The position numbers and the translations under genes were made by a program. The notes beneath the pieces are model-generated. The model saw only the letters and a list, made by a program, of their open reading frames with translations. It made no database searches and had not been told where the DNA came from. Shown piece by piece: positions 7,762-12,429 of a stretch of 12,429 nucleotides of DNA. The number at the start of each line of letters is the position of its first letter. Position 1 is the stretch's first letter. The stretch is from Verrucomicrobiota bacterium (lineage in GTDB: Bacteria > Verrucomicrobiota > Verrucomicrobiae > Chthoniobacterales > UBA10450). The DNA is taken from contig VBQB01000098.1 of the NCBI GenBank assembly GCA_005887855.1, forward strand, positions 1 to 12,429, written 5' to 3'.

Positions 7762-7846
7762 CGCTAAAAGTTGCAAGCGTTACAAAGTTAAAAGGGTGCA
7801 GAGTCACATCGGCAGCCAGGCTCCTCTTTCATTGTAACTTTTAACG
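7762..7846. repeat. Imperfect inverted repeat between clpX and cinA
   Basis: The arm 7762-7776 (around TAAAAGTTGCAA) pairs with 7832-7846 (around TTGTAACTTTTA): 14 of 15 positions, counting one G-U and one mismatch, around a 55-nt interior. Inside it, GTTACAA (7779-7785) and GTTAAAAG (7787-7794) are exact complements of the two halves of the right arm (TTGTAAC and CTTTTAAC) in swapped order, so alternative pairings are possible. It ends about 16 nt before the cinA start. It could be a small interspersed palindromic element, a processing or termination structure, or an mRNA switch for cinA. Only the symmetry is directly seen. Confidence 0.5.
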
Positions 7847-7862
7847 ATTCACGCTCTTTTGC

Positions 7863-9098
7863 ATGCGCGTCGTTATCGTTAATACCGGTACAGAGCTGTT
7901 ACTGGGTGATATTCAAGATGCGAATCTCACTTTTATTGCTCACGAGATTTTTCCATTGGATCTGCGCGTCGAAGAGCGCCGCACTCTTCCGGACGGGTCG
8001 GCCATTCGAGATGCGCTCGAGGAACTATTTGGGCGCGCCGAAATTCTCTTTGTGACCGGTGGGCTGGGCCCAACCACTGACGATATCACTCGCGAGACCG
8101 TCGCGGATTTGCTCGGATTGGAATTGCATCAAAACGCGGAATTACTCGCCTCGCTTAGGCAGAGACTCGAAGCGCGCCGAATCAAGTGGACCTCGCGCAT
8201 CGCTCGTCAAGCTAACGTTCCAATGGGCGCACAGATTCTGCCGAACGAAAATGGCAGCGCGCCCGGCCTTTATTTCCCAGCGAACATCAGTCCACGTGTT
8301 TCTTCGCCTCATCTTTTTTTGCTACCGGGACCGCCACGCGAGCTTCAGCCGATGTTTCGCCGATCGGTTCTGCCGATCTTGCGTTCGATCGTTCCGTTTT
8401 CCGATTCGCTTAAGTGCCGCATCTATCGCGTGGTCGGAATGGGCGAATCGCTGATTGAAGAAGCAATTGGCCAGAAAATACTGGCGATTCCCAAGGTCGA
8501 ACTTGGTTATTGCGCGCGACCTGGAGATGTCGATGTCCGTATTCTGGGTGAAGCCAGCGCTCTTGATCGCGCTGGAGCGATTATCAGAACCGCTCTGGGA
8601 GCTTCGATCTATTCCACAACGGGCCACACCATCGAAGAAACGATCGTGAAACTTCTCAGCGCAAGAAACGAAACACTTGCTGTCGCGGAATCGTGCACAG
8701 GCGGTTTGCTTGCGAACCGAATCACAAATGTACCGGGCGCGTCCGAAGTTTTTGTCGCGGGCTATGTGTGTTATGCCAACGAAGCCAAGATCGACATTTT
8801 GGACGTCGATCGAAAGTTAATCGAGAAACATGGCGCGGTAAGCGAGGCAGTCTCGCGCGCGCTGGCTGAAAACGCGCGCAGGAGTTCAGGATCGACATAT
8901 GCTATTGCCACAACCGGAATCGCGGGGCCGACCGGCGGCTCAGCGGACAAACCGACCGGCACTGTTTACATCACATTTGCTTCCGCGAATTCAGAGACGA
9001 TTGCGAAGAAGTTCTTTTTCCCAAGCGATCGGGAGACGTTTAAGGAGCTGGCAGCGCAGGCAGCTTTTGATCTACTGCGCCGAAAGTTAATCGCATAA
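7863..9098 (+). CDS. cinA: CinA: competence/damage-inducible protein, nicotinamide-nucleotide amidohydrolase
   Basis: This 411-residue, two-domain protein is of normal CinA length. The N-terminal COG1058/MoCF-like domain (about 1-170) begins VVIVNTGTELLLGDIQDAN and contains VTGGLGPTTDDITRE and LLPGPPREL. In characterised relatives it has ADP-ribose pyrophosphatase activity. The C-terminal PncC domain (about 255-411) deamidates nicotinamide mononucleotide in NAD recycling; it shows AVAESCTGGLLA, GYVCYANEAK and TTGIAGPTGGS. The only plausible start is ATG 7863, and no ribosome-binding site is visible before it. It follows clpX by 116 nt, across the inverted repeat, and converges with the L,D-transpeptidase gene. 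nadD at the other end of the window also belongs to NAD metabolism, but the two are not in one operon. Confidence 0.95.
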   Translation: MRVVIVNTGTELLLGDIQDANLTFIAHEIFPLDLRVEERRTLPDGSAIRDALEELFGRAEILFVTGGLGPTTDDITRETVADLLGLELHQNAELLASLRQRLEARRIKWTSRIARQANVPMGAQILPNENGSAPGLYFPANISPRVSSPHLFLLPGPPRELQPMFRRSVLPILRSIVPFSDSLKCRIYRVVGMGESLIEEAIGQKILAIPKVELGYCARPGDVDVRILGEASALDRAGAIIRTALGASIYSTTGHTIEETIVKLLSARNETLAVAESCTGGLLANRITNVPGASEVFVAGYVCYANEAKIDILDVDRKLIEKHGAVSEAVSRALAENARRSSGSTYAIATTGIAGPTGGSADKPTGTVYITFASANSETIAKKFFFPSDRETFKELAAQAAFDLLRRKLIA

Positions 9099-9120
9099 TT
9101 CTGCGGGTGAGATGCCCATC

Positions 9121-9141
9121 GGCCGGCTCCACAAGCTGGCC
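9121..9141. terminator. Hairpin between convergent cinA and the L,D-transpeptidase gene
   Basis: GGCCGGCT (9121-9128) pairs with AGCTGGCC (9134-9141) as 8 continuous pairs including one G-U, around a CCACA loop. It lies 22 nt past cinA and 43 nt past the opposing gene's stop. Its position suits transcript end protection or bidirectional termination, but no T-run follows on either strand. Confidence 0.4.
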
Positions 9142-9184
9142 ACGGCGAGCCGTCCTATGGCGGACAAAATGCTTGCGCCACGCC

Positions 9185-9793
9185 TCAATAATCGCCCACG
9201 ACCGCCGGGGTGCCGACTTTCACGTGATCGTAAAATAACTTCGCTCCGTCTGCCGGCATCCGAATGCAGCCATGCGACGCCGGATATCCCGGAAGAATCC
9301 CGATGTGCATCCCAACACCATCGCCTGTCAGCCGCATGAACCATTTCATCGGCGCACCCTCAAAGCGCGTTCCACTAGGGGCAGAATCGATCCGAGCGCT
9401 GACGCCCGCACGGATGATGCGACCAGAGCTGTCTACGAAGTTGCCGTAAAGACTGGAATGATGGTTTGGGTCTTTTTCAAGCACAGAGAAATGTCCGCTG
9501 GGCGAACTGTGTCCGCGCTTGCCGGAAGAGATCGGGCTGTCTATCACGATTTGCTCACCAACCATCAGATAGGCCCGTTGTTTGGGAAGAGAGACCACAA
9601 CATGCACGGCATCGGGCGTAGCTTGTTTAAGCAGTGATTGATTGATTTTTACCGGTTCCTGCCTGCGAATCAGATCGGAAGCTTTGCGCAAAGGTTGCGG
9701 CGCAGTCGGCACAGGACGTGTCGCGCTGCTAGCCGAATATGCAAGAGCAGACACTAAAACTGCACAGAACCATCTTGGAAACGTCGTCTGCAT
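9185..9793 (-). CDS. Secreted L,D-transpeptidase (YkuD domain)
   Basis: This 202-residue exported protein has a signal peptide at its N-terminus (basic MQTTFPR, then FCAVLVSALAYSASSA, cleavage near 24). The YkuD catalytic domain spans about 62-202 and holds the active-site motif HIGILPGYPASHGCIRMP, with His163, His174 and catalytic Cys176. Such enzymes make 3-3 cross-links in peptidoglycan or attach proteins to it, in the periplasm. The domain also has the usual VSLPKQRAYLMVGEQIV opening strands. The gene starts 4 nt after the stop of the lysozyme-like gene upstream, so the two almost certainly share a transcript. This suggests coordinated wall cutting and cross-linking. The exact reaction is not determined by sequence. 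Confidence 0.93.
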   Translation of the reverse strand: MQTTFPRWFCAVLVSALAYSASSATRPVPTAPQPLRKASDLIRRQEPVKINQSLLKQATPDAVHVVVSLPKQRAYLMVGEQIVIDSPISSGKRGHSSPSGHFSVLEKDPNHHSSLYGNFVDSSGRIIRAGVSARIDSAPSGTRFEGAPMKWFMRLTGDGVGMHIGILPGYPASHGCIRMPADGAKLFYDHVKVGTPAVVGDY

Positions 9794-9797
9794 AAAT

Positions 9798-10646
9798 TTA
9801 GCCGCCGCGACTGTAACTGATTACACGATGAATCCAACCCGATAACCACCGTGATTCGTGTCGTTGGGCGGGGGAATTTTTCACGCGCCGAATCAAAACA
9901 ACCTTGGCAGAGCGGGAAAATTCATCAACTGCCGCCGCGCCGCCATCCGATCCATGCATGCCTTCAAGGACTTGGAGCAAGCCCCACCCCTGACCTTGAT
10001 AACGCTCCGTGTGCAAGACTCCTTCACCTTTGAAGTTCACATAATCGACAAGCGCATAGTAGCCTTGTGGCGTGCTCGCCATGCGTTCGAATTGCCGCTG
10101 CACGTTCCCGCGATCCGAAGGCGCCGCTTCCGCGAGCATTTTCGGAAGCGCGTCTTGAAGCCTGGCAATCAGAAATTCCGCCTGAAGATCGACGGTACCG
10201 GCAAGAAATTGGCGCAATTGCTTCACCTCTGGGGTTTGCTGGGCGCGTAGGAATTCGAGTCGGGAATTCCATGGGCAGGGAACTTCGCCCGTTCCCAAAA
10301 GGAATTTTGGCAATTTGGCTCCGTGATTTGCGATAAAGCTAACGAGCTTTGGAAAACTTTCCTCGAACGGACCACGCTGTCCCTTTGGATACCAGATAAA
10401 ATGGCCAATGCCGAGCGATGCGAAATTTTCGCCTTCGTTCCACGAGGTGAGGCCGGCGATAGTTCCATTGCATTCGTTTTGCCAGATTTTTTTTCCGATT
10501 CTAAGGGTGTCAGCGCGCGAGAGGGTCGTCGCGGCAACTGATTGCAGCTGAAGGAGAATGCATACAGAAAGGAGAAGCGCGGCGAAAAATCGACTTTGCT
10601 GTAATCCCGGCTGCTCCTGTTTTCTTGACGAGTAACATTTATCCAT
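9798..10646 (-). CDS. Secreted lysozyme-like protein of unnamed family
   Basis: The 282-residue protein begins MDKCYSSRKQEQ, then a hydrophobic segment (about 20-39, FFAALLLSVCILLQ...SVAA) typical of a signal peptide. The mature part starts near residue 40. KKIWQNECNGTIAGLTSW followed by NEGENFASLGIGHFIWYP resembles the active-site region of phage-type lysozymes: a Glu (58), an acidic residue six before Ser77 (Glu71), then GIGH (79-82). Later blocks are GPFEESFPKL, LLGTGEVPCPW, ALVDYVNFKGEG and GQGWGLLQVLEGM. I do not recognise a named family; muralytic activity is inferred from the GIGH similarity and from the L,D-transpeptidase 4 nt downstream. The frame extends back to 11249, but that part is antisense to the FKBP gene. 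ATG 10646 is preferred, with AGGAAG 10 nt upstream. Confidence 0.75.
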   Translation of the reverse strand: MDKCYSSRKQEQPGLQQSRFFAALLLSVCILLQLQSVAATTLSRADTLRIGKKIWQNECNGTIAGLTSWNEGENFASLGIGHFIWYPKGQRGPFEESFPKLVSFIANHGAKLPKFLLGTGEVPCPWNSRLEFLRAQQTPEVKQLRQFLAGTVDLQAEFLIARLQDALPKMLAEAAPSDRGNVQRQFERMASTPQGYYALVDYVNFKGEGVLHTERYQGQGWGLLQVLEGMHGSDGGAAAVDEFSRSAKVVLIRRVKNSPAQRHESRWLSGWIHRVISYSRGG

Positions 10647-10667
10647 TAGCGTGCCACTTCCTGCGGC

Positions 10668-10681
10668 GCTCCATTTGGAGC
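10668..10681. promoter_or_regulatory. Small hairpin in the divergent 60-nt spacer
   Basis: GCTCC (10668-10672) and GGAGC (10677-10681) form a 5-bp stem with an ATTT loop, 25 nt before the FKBP start and 21 nt before the opposing lysozyme-like start. It could be an operator half-site pair or a 5' UTR hairpin. No convincing -35/-10 pair was found in this spacer. Confidence 0.25.
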
Positions 10682-10706
10682 AAACCCGCGTGGAAAATTC
10701 CATCTT

Positions 10707-11426
10707 ATGAAACGTTTTACCTTCATTTTTGTCACATTCTCGCTTGTTTTGCCCCTGTTCGGGCAAGAGAAATCGCCGCAACTCAAAGACCAAAAAGATA
10801 AGGTCAGCTATAGCTTGGGCCTCAATATTGGGTTCAACCTCAGTAGACAGAATATATCGGTCAACCCCGACGCGCTCACAGCCGGTATCAAGGATGCGAT
10901 TGCGGGAAAACCTCAGCTTACAACCGATCAGGTCAAGGAGACAATGGCGGCATTTGAAAAAGAAATGACGGAAAAACAAAAGGCAGCAGGAGAGAAGAAC
11001 GCGGCGGAAGGGACGAAGTTTCTCGAGGAAAACAAAAAGAAGGAAGGCGTAAAGACAACGGCCAGCGGGCTGCAATACAAGGCCATTAAGGAAGGAACGG
11101 GCGCGCAGCCAAAAGGAAATGATACGGTGACTGTTAATTATCGTGGAACGCTTATCAACGGCACCGAGTTCGACAGCTCGTATAAACGCGGCCAGCCAGC
11201 GACCTTTCCGCTCAACGGCGTAATCAAGGGATGGACCGAAGGGCTTCAACTGATGAAAGCAGGATCAAAATATCAATTTTTCGTACCGCCGAATCTCGCG
11301 TATGGTGATCGTGCCCTCGGTCCTGACATCGCTCCCAATTCGACTTTGATTTTTGATGTGGAGTTACTCGGCGTTAAGCCCGCTGAAGCAGGCCCAAGTC
11401 CGGCGCCGTCCCCATCGCCAAAATAA
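10707..11426 (+). CDS. Secreted FKBP-type peptidyl-prolyl cis-trans isomerase (FkpA/Mip-like)
   Basis: The 239-residue protein starts with a signal peptide (MKRFTFIFVTFSLVLPLFG, cleavage near 19-20). An FKBP N-terminal dimerisation domain rich in Lys and Glu helices follows (about 25-112, SYSLGLNIGFNLSRQNI ... FLEENKKKEGV). The FKBP domain (about 115-227) contains GLQYKAIKEGTG, VTVNYRGTLINGTEFDSS, VIKGWTEGLQLMKAGSKY, IPP-equivalent FVPPNLAYGD and STLIFDVELLGV. It would catalyse proline isomerisation and assist folding in the periplasm. A Pro/Ser/Ala tail (PSPAPSPSPK) ends it. It is transcribed divergently from the lysozyme-like gene, with 60 nt between starts, so the two may share a control region. 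No ribosome-binding site stands out. Confidence 0.94.
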   Translation: MKRFTFIFVTFSLVLPLFGQEKSPQLKDQKDKVSYSLGLNIGFNLSRQNISVNPDALTAGIKDAIAGKPQLTTDQVKETMAAFEKEMTEKQKAAGEKNAAEGTKFLEENKKKEGVKTTASGLQYKAIKEGTGAQPKGNDTVTVNYRGTLINGTEFDSSYKRGQPATFPLNGVIKGWTEGLQLMKAGSKYQFFVPPNLAYGDRALGPDIAPNSTLIFDVELLGVKPAEAGPSPAPSPSPK

Positions 11427-11468
11427 TATGGCGGCGTTCCTCGCGGCGAGCGCCCCAAGTGAAAAGAC

Positions 11469-11489
11469 AGGCGCTCGGTACAAGCGCCT
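11469..11489 (-). terminator. Rho-independent-like terminator after rsfS
   Basis: On the minus strand AGGCGCT, a 7-nt loop TGTACCG and AGCGCCT form a perfect 7-bp stem, followed by GTCTTTT. The stem starts 11 nt past the rsfS stop. The T-run on the minus side points to rsfS termination, though the stem also lies 42 nt past the convergent FKBP stop and could help there. Confidence 0.55.
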
Positions 11490-11500
11490 TCATATCGACG

Positions 11501-11863
11501 TCAACGCGCCGCTGCTGCGATTTCCCAATCGAGCCGCAGCGCGTCGCCCCAAAGGTCTTCCAGGCTGTAAAAGGCGCGTTTGTCTCGATGAAAAACGTGG
11601 ACGACGACTTGCAGGTAATCGAGCACGATCCATTGGCTGGCAGGAAATCCGTCAATCGCCACGGGCCGAATCGCATGATCCTCTTTCAGGCGCGTTTCGA
11701 TTTCATTGGCGATCGCTTTGAGCTGCGGCTCGGACGTGGCTGAGCAAATCACGAAGAAGTCCGTAAACGTCGAGATCGTGCGCAAATCAAGCACGACGAT
11801 CTCTTCTGCCTTTTTGTTCGAGGCGAGTTCTGCGCACGTTTTGGCTAACTTTTCCGCGGTTAT
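11501..11863 (-). CDS. rsfS: Ribosomal silencing factor RsfS (probable ATA start)
   Basis: RsfS binds ribosomal protein uL14 and blocks subunit joining in starvation. The DUF143 core is clear: VVLDLRTISTFTDFFVICSATS, then ASQWIVLDYLQVVVHVFH and FYSLEDLWGDA. The first conventional start is GTG 11794, but this would delete the conserved N-terminal helix. The same frame is open upstream and encodes LAKTCAELASNKKAEEIVVL, as expected in RsfS. No ATG, GTG, TTG or CTG occurs between GTG 11794 and the in-frame stop at 11978-11980. An ATA at 11863-11861 gives a 120-residue protein of normal length, lies 8 nt after AGGAG and overlaps the nadD TAA as ATAA. The ATA start is inferred; it may be a mutated or misread ATG. 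Confidence 0.85.
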   Translation of the reverse strand: MTAEKLAKTCAELASNKKAEEIVVLDLRTISTFTDFFVICSATSEPQLKAIANEIETRLKEDHAIRPVAIDGFPASQWIVLDYLQVVVHVFHRDKRAFYSLEDLWGDALRLDWEIAAAAR

Positions 11864-12336
11864 CTCGGTTGCTCCTGGTAAAGTTTTTCGTGGCGAATAA
11901 TCTCTTCGGACGGATAAGGGTGATCTGGTGCCCTCCCCGTACGATCGAGGACCACAAAGCGAACCGCTTTTATTAGTTCATCGAAACGGTGCCAGTTTCG
12001 AAGGGTGGGGACATTATCTTCGCCGAGGAGATAATAGATTTCCGCGTCGCCTTCTCGTGCGCGGATTTCTTCAATTGTGTCAATCGTGTAAGAAGGAGCC
12101 GGACGACGCAGTTCGCAGTCATCCACCATAAATCTCGATTCACCTTCGATTGCAGCCCGTAACATCAATAATCGCGTTTTCGCGCTTGCAACTGACGACT
12201 CTTTAAACGGCGAGATCGCCGCTGGTACGAAAATTACGTTTTCAAAGCCAAACGTCTCGAGCGCTTCGCGAGCGAGAATCAGATGCCCGTGATGAATAGG
12301 ATCAAATGTGCCGCCGTAGACTGCGATCTTTTTCAC
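11860..12336 (-). CDS. nadD: Nicotinate-nucleotide adenylyltransferase, internally shortened
   Basis: NadD makes deamido-NAD from nicotinate mononucleotide and ATP. The N-terminal nucleotide-binding motif is intact (YGGTFDPIHHGHL, 7-19), as are FVPAAISPFK, PSYTIDTIEEI and YYLLGEDNVPTLRNWHRFDEL. The protein has only 158 residues against about 190-213 usually. After HPYP (139-142) the sequence jumps to EEIIRHEKLYQEQPR, which resembles the extreme C-terminus of the family. Roughly 33 residues are missing at about base 11910, including the ISxTxIR segment that binds ATP phosphates and the YLxP motif. The deletion keeps frame. The start is GTG 12336, with AGAAGGA upstream at a long spacing. An essential gene with this loss may be an assembly error, or the cell may have another copy. 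rsfS overlaps it by 4 nt. Confidence 0.85.
   Translation of the reverse strand: MKKIAVYGGTFDPIHHGHLILAREALETFGFENVIFVPAAISPFKESSVASAKTRLLMLRAAIEGESRFMVDDCELRRPAPSYTIDTIEEIRAREGDAEIYYLLGEDNVPTLRNWHRFDELIKAVRFVVLDRTGRAPDHPYPSEEIIRHEKLYQEQPR
11872..11876 (-). promoter_or_regulatory. Shine-Dalgarno of rsfS inside the nadD 3' end
   Basis: AGGAG on the minus strand lies 8 nt before the ATA at 11863 and about 77 nt before the GTG at 11794. It therefore supports initiation at the nadD-rsfS junction rather than at the internal GTG. Confidence 0.55.
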
Positions 12337-12355
12337 AAATCGCTTTGCATCCTTC

Positions 12356-12429
12356 TCATCTTATATGTTCCTGTAGCCTCTTCGCCGTGCGAAGCGCGGC
12401 GCTGAGGTGTCTTGCGACGCGTGCGCGGC
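12356..12429 (-). CDS. Possible 3' end of an unidentified gene upstream of nadD
   Basis: One minus-strand frame is open from the window edge to TGA at 12358-12356 and reads RARVARHLSAALRTAKRLQE, then HIR. It is helix-like and rich in Ala, Arg and Leu, as in a normal protein end. It stops 19 nt before the nadD GTG start, a spacing usual for an operon. Another frame runs on to a TGA that overlaps the nadD start as GTGA, but its composition (many Arg, Thr, Gln) looks like a shadow. The family is not recognised and only 24 codons are visible. Confidence 0.35.
   Translation of the reverse strand, partial: RARVARHLSAALRTAKRLQEHIR

Noticed and set aside
10625..10650. TTGACG as a -35 box for the FKBP gene
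   Set aside because: No acceptable -10 hexamer lies 16-18 nt downstream, and it falls within the opposing coding region.
10647..11249. Extension of the lysozyme-like minus-strand frame by about 200 codons
   Set aside because: It is antisense to the clearly coding FKBP gene, has Cys/Arg/Phe-rich shadow composition, and the signal peptide expected at the N-terminus appears only after ATG 10646.
12337..12429. Frame ending in TGA that overlaps the nadD GTG (GTGA)
   Set aside because: The overlap is attractive, but the residues (rich in Arg, Thr, Gln) look non-coding. The frame ending at 12356 has a more natural composition.

Overview
The window reads as chromosomal DNA from a moderately GC-rich Gram-negative bacterium, probably an environmental Verrucomicrobiota (Spartobacteria-like). 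That placement is an inference from the fused formiminotransferase-cyclodeaminase, the tig-clpP-clpX block, the many genes without a clear Shine-Dalgarno sequence, and the exported peptidoglycan enzymes. No mobile element, CRISPR array, tRNA or rRNA was recognised, and no stretch over 300 bases lacks a gene.

Region 1 (1-3944, + strand) is a histidine-degradation (hut) operon: the last codons of urocanate hydratase (hutU), a bifunctional FtcD and imidazolonepropionase (hutI). A minimal nucleotidyltransferase/HEPN toxin-antitoxin pair (mntA-hepT) sits between hutU and ftcD. Its upstream side carries a decayed second copy of the ftcD 5' end, so the cassette is bracketed by a direct repeat of ftcD sequence.

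Region 2 (4024-9098, + strand) holds a small SnoaL/NTF2-like protein, then the protein quality-control cluster tig-clpP-clpX, then cinA. The trigger-factor gene is broken by an apparent deletion of about 20 codons that also shifts the frame. ClpP and ClpX look intact. An imperfect inverted repeat fills much of the clpX-cinA gap.

Region 3 (9185-10646, - strand) is a two-gene cell-envelope unit: a secreted lysozyme-like protein of unnamed family followed, 4 nt later, by a secreted L,D-transpeptidase. A secreted FKBP peptidyl-prolyl isomerase is transcribed divergently (10707-11426, +).

Region 4 (11501-12429, - strand) is nadD-rsfS, possibly preceded by the 3' end of another gene. NadD appears to lack about 33 internal residues, including the ISxTxIR segment. 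RsfS can only reach its conserved N-terminus by starting at an ATA codon that overlaps the nadD stop as ATAA, with an AGGAG at good spacing.

The main caution is that several lesions (tig deletion/frameshift, nadD deletion, possible hutI upstream stop, rsfS ATA start) fall in otherwise conserved genes. Some may be assembly or consensus errors rather than biology. No clearly new multi-gene system is evident. The best candidates for follow-up are the repeat-flanked mntA-hepT insertion, the ATA start of rsfS, and the unnamed lysozyme-like/L,D-transpeptidase pair.
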